The position numbers and the translations under genes were made by a program. 64,000 bases of DNA from Yersinia proxima (lineage in GTDB: Bacteria > Pseudomonadota > Gammaproteobacteria > Enterobacterales > Enterobacteriaceae), in assembly GCF_902170785.1 (NCBI RefSeq), contig NZ_CABHYG010000016.1:1-64000 (forward strand), in the 5' to 3' direction. The notes beneath the pieces are model-generated. The model saw nothing but the letters and a program-made list of their open reading frames with translations. It searched no databases and was not told where the DNA came from. Shown here one piece after another: positions 19,354 to 30,027 of this stretch (positions are counted from its first letter, which is position 1; the number at the start of each line of letters is the position of its first letter).

Positions 19354-21120
19354 TTAATAAGAACGCACTTTCGGCGGGAATGCCGCGCGTAGCTTAGGTT
19401 GCATGTTTACCTCACGGCGGGTCATGCTTTCAGTGCCTGGCAAATAGAGCGAATGGCACAGCCAGTTGGCATCATCACGTTCCGGGAAATCGAAGCGGCT
19501 ATGTGCGCCACGGCTTTCAGTACGGAAGTTTGCTGACACGGCAGTGGAAAACGCAGTTTCCATCAGGTTATCCAATTCCAGGCATTCAATACGCTGGGTA
19601 TTAAACTCGCTAGAAGTGTCATCCAGACGGGCATTTTGCAGACGTTCGCGGATAGTTCTCAGTTCTTCTAACCCTTTAGCCATTGCATCACCTTCGCGGA
19701 ATACCGAGAAGTTATGCTGCATGCAGGATTGTAATGCTTTGCGGATCTCAACCGGATCTTCACCTGAGCGAGTGTTATTCCAGCGGTTCATTCGATCCAG
19801 TGATGCTTCAATATCAGAATCACTGGCATCGCGACTAGCACCCTGCTCCATCAAAGACTCTTGCAGATGCATACCGGCTGCGCGACCAAAGACCACCAAG
19901 TCCAGCAATGAGTTCCCCCCCAAACGGTTAGCACCGTGGACGGAAACACAAGCAATTTCACCCACAGCAAACAGACCAGGAATGACAACATCTTCACCCT
20001 TTTCATTTACTGTGATGGCCTGACCGGTCACCTTGGTTGGGATACCGCCCATCATATAATGGCAGGTTGGGATAACCGGAATAGGTTCTTTAATGGGGTC
20101 AACATGGGCAAAGGTACGAGATAACTCAAGAATACCCGGCAGACGGGATTCCAGCACATCTTTACCCAAGTGATCCAATTTCAGTTTGGCATGCGGACCC
20201 CAAGGGCCATCGCAACCACGGCCTTCACGGATTTCAATCATAATAGAACGCGCAACCACATCACGACCGGCCAAATCTTTGGCGTTCGGTGCATAGCGTT
20301 CCATAAAGCGCTCGCCGTGTTTATTCAGCAGATAACCGCCTTCACCGCGGCAACCCTCAGTCACCAACACGCCCGCCCCGGCAATACCCGTCGGGTGGAA
20401 CTGCCACATTTCCATGTCCTGCACCGGTACACCGGCACGCAAGGCCATGCCAACACCGTCACCGGTATTAATGTGCGCATTGGTTGTTGATTGGTAAATA
20501 CGGCCGGCACCGCCGGTGGCCAGCACGGTGGCCCGCGCTTTGAAATAGACCACTTCACCGGTTTCAATGCAAATAGCCGTACAGCCCACAAAAGCGCCGT
20601 CCTGATTCTTCACTAAATCCAGTGCATACCACTCAGAGAATATAGTGGTGTGGTTTTTCAGGTTTTGCTGATAAAGGGTGTGTAACAGTGCATGCCCGGT
20701 ACGGTCAGCCGCAGCCGCAGTACGCGCCGCTTGCTCACCGCCAAAGTTAAGCGACTGCCCACCGAATGGCCGCTGATAAATGCTGCCATCTTCTAAACGG
20801 GAGAACGGTAACCCCATGTGTTCCAATTCAAGCACCGCTTCAGGGCCTGTTTTACACATATATTCGATGGCATCCTGGTCACCGATATAATCGGAACCTT
20901 TTACCGTGTCATACATATGCCATTCCCAGTTATCTTCATGGGTATTACCCAGTGCGACAGTAATACCACCCTGCGCAGATACGGTATGGGAACGGGTTGG
21001 GAATACTTTTGATATCAGGGCGCAAGACAGCCCCATTTGTGAAATTTGTAGTGCCGCGCGCATACCTGCGCCACCCGCACCAATAACAACAGCATCAAAC
21101 TCTCTGACCGGCAGTTTCAT
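19354..21120 (-). CDS. sdhA: Succinate dehydrogenase flavoprotein subunit
   Basis: SdhA (588 residues) oxidises succinate to fumarate. The FAD-binding fold starts with [15 protein letters not shown]. The histidine that carries covalent FAD is in [12 protein letters not shown], and the active-site residues lie in [21 protein letters not shown]. It is placed directly after sdhD, whose stop codon adjoins its start. Confidence 0.98.
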   Translation of the reverse strand: MKLPVREFDAVVIGAGGAGMRAALQISQMGLSCALISKVFPTRSHTVSAQGGITVALGNTHEDNWEWHMYDTVKGSDYIGDQDAIEYMCKTGPEAVLELEHMGLPFSRLEDGSIYQRPFGGQSLNFGGEQAARTAAAADRTGHALLHTLYQQNLKNHTTIFSEWYALDLVKNQDGAFVGCTAICIETGEVVYFKARATVLATGGAGRIYQSTTNAHINTGDGVGMALRAGVPVQDMEMWQFHPTGIAGAGVLVTEGCRGEGGYLLNKHGERFMERYAPNAKDLAGRDVVARSIMIEIREGRGCDGPWGPHAKLKLDHLGKDVLESRLPGILELSRTFAHVDPIKEPIPVIPTCHYMMGGIPTKVTGQAITVNEKGEDVVIPGLFAVGEIACVSVHGANRLGGNSLLDLVVFGRAAGMHLQESLMEQGASRDASDSDIEASLDRMNRWNNTRSGEDPVEIRKALQSCMQHNFSVFREGDAMAKGLEELRTIRERLQNARLDDTSSEFNTQRIECLELDNLMETAFSTAVSANFRTESRGAHSRFDFPERDDANWLCHSLYLPGTESMTRREVNMQPKLRAAFPPKVRSY

Positions 21121-21468
21121 TTAAGCACCCCACACCACAATTGTTCCATACAAGAGGTAGACCAGCAGCGTAATCACCACGGCCAGTTGTAACACCAGTC
21201 GTACCGCTAGCGGCTTGATATAGTCCGTTAATACCTGCCATAGACCAATCCAGGCATGAGCCAGAATCGACAGCAATGTCAGCAGGGTAAATACTTTTGT
21301 GATGTGCGAAGCAAAGAAGCCACGCCAGATTTCATAGGTGATGTCTGGGACAATAACGACGAAGCCCAGAATATAAAGAATATAAAGAGTGATGACGATT
21401 GCAGAAGCACGCAGTAACAGCCAGTCGTGTACTCCATTACGCCCTAACGCAGAAGCATTGCTTACCAT
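21121..21468 (-). CDS. sdhD: Succinate dehydrogenase membrane anchor SdhD
   Basis: SdhD (115 residues) is a three-helix cytochrome b556 anchor. The start is placed at the ATG at 21468 ([16 protein letters not shown]), which is nearly identical to E. coli SdhD. The frame stays open to 21597, but the extra 43 residues are read inside sdhC and are not real. The start overlaps the sdhC stop by 7 bp. The quinone-pocket region [16 protein letters not shown] is conserved. Confidence 0.97.
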   Translation of the reverse strand: MVSNASALGRNGVHDWLLLRASAIVITLYILYILGFVVIVPDITYEIWRGFFASHITKVFTLLTLLSILAHAWIGLWQVLTDYIKPLAVRLVLQLAVVITLLVYLLYGTIVVWGA

Positions 21469-21851
21469 ACAAGGACTCCAGCTAAAACTGACAGCACCAG
21501 GGTTAACACCATTACGACTTGGGCGGAGCGGGTCCCCGCAGCCAAGCTCTCTTCGACATAGCCAAAATCCATCAGCAAGTGACGGATGCCACCGCAAACG
21601 TGATAAGCCAGTGCCGTGAGTATTCCCCAGAAGATGAATTTAACAAAAAAGCTATTCATGACAGCCGCGGCTTGCATGAACCCTTCTTGCGAGGATACAG
21701 ACAAACCTAACAGCCAAAGGAGGATACCAACGGCAACGAAAGTCATTACGCCAGAGACTCGGTGTAAAATGGACGCTATCGCAGTAACAGGAAATCGAAT
21801 CGTTTGCAGATCCAAATTGACAGGTCTTTGTTTTTTCACGGTTTTGCCCAC
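21462..21851 (-). CDS. sdhC: Succinate dehydrogenase cytochrome b556 subunit SdhC, GTG start
   Basis: SdhC (129 residues) has three transmembrane helices and binds haem b and ubiquinone. The N-terminal [17 protein letters not shown] and SILHRVSG motifs are typical, and the haem-ligand histidine is in [13 protein letters not shown]. Translation starts at GTG at 21851. The length equals that of E. coli SdhC. It is the first gene of the sdhCDAB-sucABCD block. Confidence 0.97.
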   Translation of the reverse strand: MGKTVKKQRPVNLDLQTIRFPVTAIASILHRVSGVMTFVAVGILLWLLGLSVSSQEGFMQAAAVMNSFFVKFIFWGILTALAYHVCGGIRHLLMDFGYVEESLAAGTRSAQVVMVLTLVLSVLAGVLVW

Positions 21852-22500
21852 ACAGCTCTTATTATTTTCCTTCCTCCGGGCCTGGGCGTGGATCAGACAG
21901 CGTTAAGAGCCGAAACCCTTCACATCGCACATTTAGACATAACATCCTGAATGCTTAAATGGCGTGTTCTGTATAACGCTGGGTGCTCCTACTTCAGGGT
22001 AATCCGGAGACCTGGCGGCAGTATAGGTGGTTCACATTCTTATTACAATTCCCACACAAACTGATTGGTAACATTTCCCCTGAACAGTGATTAGGATCAC
22101 GATTTACACAATTTATATAAAATTAATTATCTGATTTGACAAAGAATAAACATTTCTATTACAACTAGGGTAGAAATAAGCCCTATGATGCACTAAAGGT
22201 CTGCGGATACACTTCCCCATAAGCCTAAGTTATGCAACAGTGTAGTGAGTGAATATCCCCATAGATATCGTAGGCAATGAACCATAAACGATAAGTATCC
22301 GACAAATCGTTAACAACTTTGTAACGTCACCATCAATCCAACCCTCCGGATTGTTGGTCGCATTGGCGAGACACTCTGTACCCTAAATCATGTTTTTATA
22401 GTGAATAAAACAGAGCAGTGCTGATGAGGTGATGGCCGCAGGGACATCTAAGACATTTCAGTTGTTAGGGGTTTTAAAATAAGCGCTAAGGAGACTGTAA
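21852..22500. promoter_or_regulatory. Divergent control region sdhC / gltA
   Basis: This 650-bp region holds no credible gene. It contains a CRP-like dyad AGTGA-TTAGGA-TCACG at 22086-22101 and an ArcA-like repeat GTTAACAACTTTGTAAC at 22309-22325. Both fit the known aerobic/anaerobic and catabolite control of sdh and gltA in E. coli. A strong ribosome site, AAGGAG, lies 7 bp before the gltA start. Confidence 0.6.
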
Positions 22501-23784
22501 ATGGCTGACAAAAATGCGACGCTGAATCTGGAAAGCGGAGCTGTGATCGAACTGGGTATTCTATCCCCAACTCTCGGCACTGACGTGATCGACGTCCGCA
22601 CCTTAGGTTCTAAAGGGTATTTTACCTATGACCCAGGGTTCACCTCTACCGCATCCTGCGAATCAAAAATCACCTTTATCGACGGTGATGAAGGGATATT
22701 ACTACATCGTGGCTATCCGATTGATCAGCTAGCAAAAAATTCTACTTATCTGGAAGTTTGCTACATCCTGCTCTACGGTGAAACACCCACCGCAGAAGAG
22801 TATGAAACCTTCAAAGCAACAGTCACCCGCCACACCATGATCCACGAGCAGATAACCAGTCTGTTTCGGGGATTCCGCCGCGACTCACACCCTATGGCCG
22901 TACTATGCGGTGTGACCGGTGCACTGGCCGCTTTCTATCATGATGCGCTGGATGTTAACAATGAGCGGCATCGTGAAATCACTGCCTTCCGTCTGCTGTC
23001 AAAAATGCCGACAGTTGCCGCAATGTGCTACAAATACTCCATCGGCCAGCCGTTTGTTTATCCGCGCAACGACCTGTCCTATGCCGGTAACTTCCTGCGC
23101 ATGATGTTCTCAACCCCGTGCGAAGAATATGAAGTTAACCCTGTGTTGGAACGCGCAATGGATCGTATTTTCATCCTGCATGCCGACCACGAACAGAACG
23201 CATCAACCTCTACCGTGCGTACTGCCGGCTCATCGGGTGCTAACCCGTTCGCCTGTATTGCTGCGGGGATCGCCTCCCTGTGGGGGCCAGCGCACGGCGG
23301 TGCGAACGAAGCCTGCCTGAAGATGCTGGAAGAAATTAAAAGTGTTGAACACATTCCAGAATTTATCAAACGCGCCAAAGATAAAAATGACTCATTCCGC
23401 CTGATGGGCTTCGGTCATCGTGTGTATAAAAACCATGATCCACGCGCAACTGTCATGCGTGAAACCTGCCATGAAGTGTTGAAAGAGCTGAACCTGAACG
23501 ATAACTTACTGGAAGTGGCGATGGAGTTAGAGCATATTGCGCTGAACGACCCGTACTTCATCGAGAGAAAACTGTATCCAAACGTCGATTTCTACTCAGG
23601 CATCATCCTGAAAGCGTTGGGTATTCCGTCTTCCATGTTTACCGTAATCTTTGCTATCGCTCGTACCATTGGCTGGATTGCTCACTGGAATGAAATGCAC
23701 GATGACGGTATCAAAATCGCCCGTCCGCGTCAGCTTTACACTGGTTACGCCGAACGTGACTTCAAGAGTCAGTTGAAGAAATAA
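22501..23784 (+). CDS. gltA: Type II citrate synthase
   Basis: GltA (427 residues) condenses oxaloacetate with acetyl-CoA as the entry step of the TCA cycle. The catalytic histidines are in [10 protein letters not shown] and [12 protein letters not shown], and the catalytic aspartate is in [10 protein letters not shown]. The N-terminal beta domain that binds the allosteric inhibitor NADH is present, marking the hexameric Gram-negative type. It is divergent from sdhC. Confidence 0.98.
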   Translation: MADKNATLNLESGAVIELGILSPTLGTDVIDVRTLGSKGYFTYDPGFTSTASCESKITFIDGDEGILLHRGYPIDQLAKNSTYLEVCYILLYGETPTAEEYETFKATVTRHTMIHEQITSLFRGFRRDSHPMAVLCGVTGALAAFYHDALDVNNERHREITAFRLLSKMPTVAAMCYKYSIGQPFVYPRNDLSYAGNFLRMMFSTPCEEYEVNPVLERAMDRIFILHADHEQNASTSTVRTAGSSGANPFACIAAGIASLWGPAHGGANEACLKMLEEIKSVEHIPEFIKRAKDKNDSFRLMGFGHRVYKNHDPRATVMRETCHEVLKELNLNDNLLEVAMELEHIALNDPYFIERKLYPNVDFYSGIILKALGIPSSMFTVIFAIARTIGWIAHWNEMHDDGIKIARPRQLYTGYAERDFKSQLKK

Positions 23785-23811
23785 GCAGATTTACTTTTCT
23801 GTCTAATCGGG

Positions 23812-23841
23812 AAACGCCACCTTAATCGGTGGCGTTTTTTT
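23812..23841 (+). terminator. Intrinsic terminator of gltA
   Basis: AAACGCCACC and GGTGGCGTTT form a 10-bp stem around TTAATC and are followed by a run of T residues. It lies 28 bp after the gltA stop. It may also serve the convergent pcp operon from the other strand. Confidence 0.9.
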
Positions 23842-23850
23842 ATCATCGAA

Positions 23851-24498
23851 TTAGTGAATTGCGCCACCAGCAATATGCAAATCATGATCAACCTGTAATG
23901 CAATAGAGATAGCTAACTCCAGCGCTATCACTACCGATTGTGCTGACATGCTTGGCGCACCTGGATGATTGACCGCCTGCTCAGGTAAATAAGGGATATG
24001 AATAAAACCGCCCTTAATCTCATTACCTGTCTGATTCAGTCGATGCAATAGCCCATACATAACGTGATTACAGACATAGGTGCCAGCAGTTTGAGACACC
24101 GAGGCAGGAATACCTGCGTCACGAATCCCCTGCACCATTGCTTTGATCGGTAACCGAGTAAAGTAAGCCGCTGGGCCATTTTCAACTATCGGCTGGTCTA
24201 CCGGCTGTTTGCCAAGATTATCCGCAATGCGGGCGTCATCAATATTAATCGCAACCCGTTCGATAGTGATATCAGCGCGCCCACCAGCCTGACCAACGGC
24301 CAGCACTAATACAGGCTGAATATCATCTATTGCAGCATTGAGTACGGTTAATGCCTCACCAAAAGCGCATGGTAATTGACGCGCGACCACTCTGACACCA
24401 CCCAACATTAAATCATTCAGTTGACTAACCACTTCCCAGGAAGGATTCACAGCCTCGCCACCAAATGGCTCAAATCCGGTAATTAATACTCTTTTCAT
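23851..24498 (-). CDS. pcp: Pyroglutamyl-peptidase I (pyrrolidone-carboxylate peptidase)
   Basis: This 215-residue cytoplasmic cysteine peptidase (family C15) removes N-terminal pyroglutamate from peptides, releasing 5-oxoproline. The signature [10 protein letters not shown], the catalytic cysteine in [14 protein letters not shown] and the histidine in [11 protein letters not shown] are all present, as is the [12 protein letters not shown] segment. It is the last gene of a six-gene run with 5-oxoprolinase genes, so its product is likely consumed by that enzyme. The gap to the upstream gene is 8 bp. Confidence 0.95.
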   Translation of the reverse strand: MKRVLITGFEPFGGEAVNPSWEVVSQLNDLMLGGVRVVARQLPCAFGEALTVLNAAIDDIQPVLVLAVGQAGGRADITIERVAINIDDARIADNLGKQPVDQPIVENGPAAYFTRLPIKAMVQGIRDAGIPASVSQTAGTYVCNHVMYGLLHRLNQTGNEIKGGFIHIPYLPEQAVNHPGAPSMSAQSVVIALELAISIALQVDHDLHIAGGAIH

Positions 24499-24506
24499 CG
24501 CCTCTC

Positions 24507-25526
24507 CTAGAGGAACATCAGGAAATACAGTAAAAATACGTTAACAATCAGAAGAGTGACCCCAGTTGGGATCTGGGCTTTGATCACCGCATTTTTATCC
24601 GGCAGCTCCAATAGTGCAGCAGGAACAATGTTAAAGTTGGCGGCCATTGGGGTCATTAGAGTACCGCAATAGCCAGAGAACATGCCGATAGCGGCCATCA
24701 CTGCCGGGTTACCACCATGCTGCAACACTAAAATAGGGATACCAATACCGGCGGTGACAATAGGGAAAGCTGCGAAAGCATTTCCCATGATCATGGTGAG
24801 TACCGCCATGCCAATAGCATAGACGGCCACGGCAATAAAGCGATGATCTACCGCCAGATATTCCTGCGTCAGATGGGCAATTGCCGTCCCGACACCCGCA
24901 GTGGTAAATAACAGGCCAAGTGTCGCCAGGATCTGCGGCAAGATAAATGCCCAGCCGATAGAATCTAATAAACGCCGCGCTTCCTGCACCGGTTGAGCGG
25001 CAGTTTCACGGGTCATAAGTACCGCAATCAGCAAGCCGAGGACACAACCGACTGTCATCGAGAATAACGTCACCAAAGTGGCATGGTTACCCGCACCAAA
25101 TAACCACAGATCCAGAGCTGGAATATTATTAAACAGTAGCACGCCGATAACAGTGACAACCGGAATGGTCAGTGCCGGCAGGAATAGCCGGTTACCGAGG
25201 CGCTTGGCACTCATTTCACGTTCTTGCTCGGTGCGCTGGTGATAACTACCCAGTTTTACCCCGCCAAAACCGGCAATTAGCGCCATGATAACCACTACCA
25301 CCCCGACTGTGATATTCAGAACCCTCTTTTCATCAGGCCCCTCACCCGCCAGAGTGTTTGCCAGGCGGTAAGTCCAATCTCCCACCAGGAAAATCAGCCC
25401 ATACAACCCCCAAAACAGCCCGGTGGTGATACGGCGCGGGTTAGCTTTATCGCGAAATGACATGACGGCAACTATCAGTAATACCGCGCCAGCCAGCCAA
25501 TATAGATATTGTTGTTGGAAAATCAT
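24507..25526 (-). CDS. DUF979 membrane protein, putative 5-oxoproline transporter component
   Basis: This 339-residue protein has about nine or ten hydrophobic membrane segments and belongs, by likeness, to the DUF979 family. Its start overlaps the stop of the DUF969 gene by 4 bp (ATGA), so the two are translated together and probably form one transporter. Being encoded between pxpABC and pcp suggests 5-oxoproline or a pyroglutamyl compound as substrate. That function is inferred from context, not shown by motifs. Confidence 0.85.
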   Translation of the reverse strand: MIFQQQYLYWLAGAVLLIVAVMSFRDKANPRRITTGLFWGLYGLIFLVGDWTYRLANTLAGEGPDEKRVLNITVGVVVVIMALIAGFGGVKLGSYHQRTEQEREMSAKRLGNRLFLPALTIPVVTVIGVLLFNNIPALDLWLFGAGNHATLVTLFSMTVGCVLGLLIAVLMTRETAAQPVQEARRLLDSIGWAFILPQILATLGLLFTTAGVGTAIAHLTQEYLAVDHRFIAVAVYAIGMAVLTMIMGNAFAAFPIVTAGIGIPILVLQHGGNPAVMAAIGMFSGYCGTLMTPMAANFNIVPAALLELPDKNAVIKAQIPTGVTLLIVNVFLLYFLMFL

Positions 25527-26254
25527 TTGTCGTCTCCCTTGGTTGCCAGGGCAGACTGATTCAGCGCGGTTAATTCAGCTGCGAGATGTTTATCTAAACG
25601 TTGCAAACGATAAGCATGGATAAGGAAGGCACAGATAGCCGTCGGAATCCCCCACAACGCAATATGTAACGGCTCGGTTTGGATACCACCGGACTCCAAC
25701 ATGAAGTTGTGCATAAATATGATGGCACCAAAGGCAACAAAAATATCTTCACCAAAGAACAGGCCAACGTTATCGGTTGCCGCTGACATGGCGCGCAGGC
25801 GATAACGCACTTTCTCCGGCAACTCACCATAACGCGTCTTTGCCGCACCTTCAGCCATCGGAGCCAACAGTGGCCGGACCATCTGTGCATGACCGCCAAG
25901 GCTGGTTAAACCTAGCGCTGCGGTGGCTTCGCGGACAAACAGATACACAATCAATAAACGGCCAGAAGTGGCACTTTTAATTTGTGAAATCCACGCCTGC
26001 GCTCGTTCTTTCAAACCATGGCGTTCAAGTAAGCCAATAACCGCCAGTGGCAGTAACAGAATTAAGGGCAGATTACGGGTGTTCAAAAAGCCCTCACCCA
26101 GTTTTTCTAAAATAGTAGCTATTGGCATCAGTGCTGCCACACCAGTGATAATCCCGGCGCTGATCACCACCAAGACTGCGTTTATGCGCAGTAAAAATCC
26201 TATTACAATCGCCGCGATCCCAATCAGCGGCCAAAGGTTTACCGTTTGTTCCAA
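25523..26254 (-). CDS. DUF969 membrane protein, putative 5-oxoproline transporter component, TTG start
   Basis: This 243-residue protein has five or six membrane segments and belongs to DUF969. Translation starts with TTG at 26254, preceded by AGGAG 7 bp upstream, and the product begins MEQTVNLWPLIGIAAIVIGF. It is coupled to the DUF979 gene by a 4-bp overlap. The pair is known to occur next to pcp and 5-oxoprolinase genes in several bacteria. Transport of 5-oxoproline is an inference. Confidence 0.85.
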   Translation of the reverse strand: MEQTVNLWPLIGIAAIVIGFLLRINAVLVVISAGIITGVAALMPIATILEKLGEGFLNTRNLPLILLLPLAVIGLLERHGLKERAQAWISQIKSATSGRLLIVYLFVREATAALGLTSLGGHAQMVRPLLAPMAEGAAKTRYGELPEKVRYRLRAMSAATDNVGLFFGEDIFVAFGAIIFMHNFMLESGGIQTEPLHIALWGIPTAICAFLIHAYRLQRLDKHLAAELTALNQSALATKGDDK

Positions 26255-26345
26255 GGTGACTCTCCTGTCCTAAAATAGAGTTATAGGTATCTAACTTATG
26301 ATGCTATTCCACCCGGGCCAGGCGGTTATGGTTGTTACTGCCCAG

Positions 26346-27083
26346 TTATTGCGCCGTAACGGTGATATTTTTCTGCTGAAAACTGTCACGCAAACGGCGG
26401 GCAAAATTCAAAGCATGCGCGCCATCACCATGCACACAAACCGTGTCCGCCTGCACTGGCACCCAACTGCCATCACGAGCCTGCACCTGATGACGTTGCA
26501 CCATGGCTAAGGTTTGTGACAAAGCCAGATCGTCACTTTCAATTAACGCATCGGGCTGACTACGAGGCACCAGCGCGCCATCGGATTGATAGCGGCGATC
26601 GGCAAACACTTCCTGACGTGTCACCAAACCCGCCCGCTCACCCGCACGGATCAATGCGCTGCCAGCTAACCCCACCAACCGTAATGTCGGGTCGACTGCC
26701 TTGACCGCTTGAGCAATAGCATCAGCCAGCAGTGGATCTCGTGCTGCCTGGTTGTACAACATGCCGTGAGGTTTCACATGCTGCATGATCCCCCCCTCAG
26801 CCTTCACAATAGCGGCCAGCGCACCGAGTTGATAAACCACTTGGGCGTAGACTGTTTCAGGCGGTAACTGCATAGCCGTGCGGCCAAAGTTTTCGCGATC
26901 CGGAAAGCTCGGGTGTGCGCCAATCGCCACGCCATACTCAATCGCCCAGCGCACCGACTGGCGCATGGTCTGCGCGTCGCCGGCATGAAAACCACAAGCA
27001 ATGTTGGCTGAACTGACCAATTGCAGCAGCGCCTGGTCATTGGTACAGCCTTCACCTAAATCCGCGTTTAAATCCACCTTCAT
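26346..27083 (-). CDS. pxpA: 5-oxoprolinase subunit A
   Basis: PxpA (YbgL, LamB/YcsF family, 245 residues) works with PxpBC to open 5-oxoproline to glutamate using ATP. The signature [10 protein letters not shown] and the motifs [26 protein letters not shown] and [12 protein letters not shown] are complete. The start is placed at the ATG at 27083, which has GGAGG five bases upstream and matches E. coli PxpA. An upstream ATG at 27098 would add MHGGQ and is less likely. Confidence 0.96.
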   Translation of the reverse strand: MKVDLNADLGEGCTNDQALLQLVSSANIACGFHAGDAQTMRQSVRWAIEYGVAIGAHPSFPDRENFGRTAMQLPPETVYAQVVYQLGALAAIVKAEGGIMQHVKPHGMLYNQAARDPLLADAIAQAVKAVDPTLRLVGLAGSALIRAGERAGLVTRQEVFADRRYQSDGALVPRSQPDALIESDDLALSQTLAMVQRHQVQARDGSWVPVQADTVCVHGDGAHALNFARRLRDSFQQKNITVTAQ

Positions 27084-27098
27084 TTGGCCTCCGTGCAT

Positions 27099-28052
27099 TT
27101 AACCTCCACAGTCCACAGTATCGAAGCCTTGCTGTAAGCCCCATTCAATCTGCTGCAAGAAATGTTGTTGTTCTGACTTGGCACGGAGCGCTTCTTCTAC
27201 AGTACAAGGCACAAAATGCACCGATTCCCCGAGACGAAGTTGTGCCAAATGGTAGAGATCAGCTTCAATCACGCAGGCAATTCGCGGGTAACCACCGGTA
27301 GTTTGTGCGTCAGCCATCAGCACAATAGGCTGACCGTTATGCGGCACTTGTACCACTCCGGGCAATAAGCCGTGGGATAGCATTTCACGGGATGTGGTGC
27401 GCGCTAACTCACGCCCGCTCAGGCGATACCCCATCCGGTTACTTTGCGGGCTGAGTTGCCAGGCTTCTCGCCAGAAAGCACCCTGTGAAACATTATCAAA
27501 TTCATGATATTCCGGCCCCGGTAGGGCACGCACACGGTTACCAAATAACAATTGTTTGATACCGACAGATTCACGCGGCAAGCGTGTCGGTTGACCCAAT
27601 GGCAGGCAGTCACCCTCTTTAATAAGCCGCCCCTGATAACCACCAAACCCTGCCTTCAGATCCGTGCTGCGTGACCCCAGCATTTCTGGCACATCAATAC
27701 CGCCAGAAACCGCCAGATAACTGCGCATACCATGATGCGGCACACTGAGTTTTAACTGCTGACCCGGCTTGACCGGATAGCGCCATCCCGTCCAGAGCAG
27801 TTGATCACCCAACATAGCTTCACAACCCGCGCCCGTTACTGCAATCCAACCCGGTTGGGTAAACTCAGCAGTGAATTGGCCTAATGTAATTTCCAGCCCA
27901 GCAGCACCCGCCTCATTGCCCACCAGCATATTCGCCATACTCAGCGCCGGTAAATCAAGAGCCCCGCCCTGACTAATGCCTAAGCGACGAAAACCGCCAC
28001 GGCCACTGTCTTGCACCGTGGTATAAATCCCTGAACGAATAATCTTCAGCAT
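27099..28052 (-). CDS. pxpC: 5-oxoprolinase subunit C
   Basis: PxpC (YbgK, 317 residues) is the KipA/allophanate-hydrolase-like subunit of 5-oxoprolinase. Typical stretches are [40 protein letters not shown] and [17 protein letters not shown]. Its start overlaps the pxpB stop by 7 bp, so the two subunits are likely made in equal amounts. Confidence 0.96.
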   Translation of the reverse strand: MLKIIRSGIYTTVQDSGRGGFRRLGISQGGALDLPALSMANMLVGNEAGAAGLEITLGQFTAEFTQPGWIAVTGAGCEAMLGDQLLWTGWRYPVKPGQQLKLSVPHHGMRSYLAVSGGIDVPEMLGSRSTDLKAGFGGYQGRLIKEGDCLPLGQPTRLPRESVGIKQLLFGNRVRALPGPEYHEFDNVSQGAFWREAWQLSPQSNRMGYRLSGRELARTTSREMLSHGLLPGVVQVPHNGQPIVLMADAQTTGGYPRIACVIEADLYHLAQLRLGESVHFVPCTVEEALRAKSEQQHFLQQIEWGLQQGFDTVDCGG

Positions 28053-28702
28053 ACGCCCTCCTTTAAAGGCAAGAAGCGCACATTATCACCAGGACGCAAC
28101 AAGGTTGGCGGCATCTCTAATGGATTAAACAATGCCAGCGAGGTGCGGCCAATAAGTTGCCAGCCACCCGGCGTTGCCAGTGGATAAATCCCCGTTTGGC
28201 TGCCCCCGATCCCGACAGAACCGGCGGGCACAACCAGACGTGGCTCTGCGCGTCGTGGGGTTGCCAGTTGTTCCGGCATCCCCCCCAAATAGGAAAAACC
28301 CGGTTGGAAGCCAAGGAAATAGACGATATAACTCGCCCCCGCGTGGCACTCAACCACCTGACGTTCAGTCATACCGGTATGACGCGCCACCTCAGCCAAA
28401 TCGGGCCCAGCTTCACCGCCATAAATCACCGGGATGGTGACATCACGTGATTCAGGCACTAATGACTCACTCTCTTCCCACCAACGTTGCAGCCGTTCAA
28501 TAGCATCCAGCGAGGTATTCTGTGGGTCTGCCAGCAATAGCGTCAGGTTATTCATGCCAGGGATGGCTTCAAGTACATCGGGATGATGAATCAGACGATC
28601 AGCTAACCCCCAAATCCGTTGCTGACTTGCTAATGTAACCGGCGGCTCCAGCTCCAGAACCACCGCACTTTCTCCCAGTAAATAGCATCGCGCTCGTTGC
28701 AC
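28046..28702 (-). CDS. pxpB: 5-oxoprolinase subunit B, GTG start
   Basis: PxpB (YbgJ, 218 residues) is the KipI-like subunit and the first gene of the pyroglutamate operon. The product begins [18 protein letters not shown], almost the same as E. coli PxpB, and has [11 protein letters not shown] and [18 protein letters not shown]. It starts at GTG at 28702 with AGGGGG six bases upstream. No promoter could be fixed, but the 418-bp gap upstream is the obvious place. Confidence 0.96.
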   Translation of the reverse strand: MQRARCYLLGESAVVLELEPPVTLASQQRIWGLADRLIHHPDVLEAIPGMNNLTLLLADPQNTSLDAIERLQRWWEESESLVPESRDVTIPVIYGGEAGPDLAEVARHTGMTERQVVECHAGASYIVYFLGFQPGFSYLGGMPEQLATPRRAEPRLVVPAGSVGIGGSQTGIYPLATPGGWQLIGRTSLALFNPLEMPPTLLRPGDNVRFLPLKEGVC

Positions 28703-29120
28703 TCCCGTCCCCCTGATTAATTTCTAGCTTTCATTTTTATATAAATACTCGTTATAAGTTTATATTTATGCGTTAGCGTCTGGCCGCTGTCAATAGAACT
28801 GAATTATCTAATAGCTACGAGTAATCACTAAACCTGATGAAAAGGTCAATATTAATCCCTGAAAATGGTTGTTTTTATAGTTTTTTCACCATCCCAGAAG
28901 GATAGATACGATTTTTTTCTTATTTAGAATCAGAGTACAGCGAGAAGATATTCTTAAAAACCACCATCTTGTCCTCCATACACTGCCAGATGATGATTTT
29001 AAATAGCTGACAAGAGAATAAGACCTTGTTTTATGTATGGTTTAATGATGCTTTGGTGGGGGGATATCTGCGGCAGGTTACGCACCGATACTGATTACCG
29101 GTGCATAATGTAGCATTGGG
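28703..29120. other. Gap between ybgI and pxpB, no gene seen
   Basis: This AT-rich 418-bp stretch should hold the promoter of the pxpBCA operon. An imperfect hairpin at 29079-29104 (GCACCG paired with CGGTGC) lies just after the ybgI stop and may end its transcript. I see no credible coding frame and no known repeat here. Confidence 0.5.
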
Positions 29121-29864
29121 TCAAGCTGGATTAGGGATATCGATAAAGATAACGTCGAGTTGATGATGGTTAGCAAGCCATTCACCCAGTGCTTTGATGC
29201 CATACCGTTCCGTCGCATGGTGCCCTGCGGCATAAAAATTCACCCCCATCTCACGGGCAATATGAATTGTCTGCTCAGAAACCTCGCCAGTGATGAATGC
29301 GTCAACGCCAAATTCAGCCGCTTGCTGAATATATCCTTGCCCGCCTCCAGTACACCAGGCAATACGGCGCACATCCGCTGGTGCGCGATCACCACAATGT
29401 AAGGCCGGACGCCCCAGTAACTTTTCCAGCCGTTCACGCAAAATGACTGCATTTAATGGCGTATCAAATTCACCATAGGGTAATAGGGGCTCAATTTCTC
29501 CCTGCACCCGAATCCCCAGTAACTTCGCCAACTGCGCGTTATTGCCCAATTCCGGATGTGCATCTAACGGCAAATGGTAACCATACAGATTGATATCGTT
29601 GGTTAGTAACGTTTTCAGTCGGTTACGTTTCATTCCCCGCACAACTGCCGGTTCGTTTTTCCAGAAATAACCGTGATGAACCAAGATAGCATCGGCCTGT
29701 TGCCCAACCGCCGCATCCAGCAATGCCTGACTGGCCGTCACGCCAGTTACTATGCGCCGAATCTCCTCACGCCCCTCAACCTGCAATCCATTGGGTGCAT
29801 AATCCTGAAATGCCGAGGTATTCAGCTGGTTGTTGAGTAGAGCTTCCAGTTCTATATTGCGCAT
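29121..29864 (-). CDS. ybgI: NIF3-like metal-binding protein YbgI
   Basis: This 247-residue protein of the NIF3/DUF34 family (annotated as a GTP cyclohydrolase 1 type 2 homologue) has a dinuclear metal site. Ligands are visible in AILVHHGYFWKNE and AAGHHATERYG, with the acid residue in the latter. Its cellular role is not settled. It lies upstream of pxpBCA as in E. coli. Confidence 0.94.
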   Translation of the reverse strand: MRNIELEALLNNQLNTSAFQDYAPNGLQVEGREEIRRIVTGVTASQALLDAAVGQQADAILVHHGYFWKNEPAVVRGMKRNRLKTLLTNDINLYGYHLPLDAHPELGNNAQLAKLLGIRVQGEIEPLLPYGEFDTPLNAVILRERLEKLLGRPALHCGDRAPADVRRIAWCTGGGQGYIQQAAEFGVDAFITGEVSEQTIHIAREMGVNFYAAGHHATERYGIKALGEWLANHHQLDVIFIDIPNPA

Positions 29865-29881
29865 TTTATCAATCTCATTAA

Positions 29882-30006
29882 ATACCCGTCATCTTTCAAA
29901 CTTCAGGTGTGTTGGCTGCTCTCGCTCACCCGAATCACTTACCTGTGTAAGCTCATCGGGACTCCCTCCTTTGCCGCCTTCCTGCATCTTGAAATCTATA
30001 GGGTAT
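29882..30006. repeat. ERIC element
   Basis: The stretch carries the hallmark ERIC blocks on the plus strand: ATACCCGTCAT, GTTGGCTGCTCTCGCTCACC, and CACTTACCTGTGTAAGCTC, the central dyad. It ends in GGGTAT as the inverted match of its ATACCC start. At 125 bp it is close to the canonical 127-bp form. It sits between ybgI and the phosphodiesterase gene. Confidence 0.9.
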
Positions 30007-30027
30007 GTCAAAAATATAAACGGACAG

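Noticed and set aside
21469-21597. Upstream extension of sdhD (43 residues)
   Set aside because: It lies inside sdhC; the conserved start MVSNASALG is at 21468.
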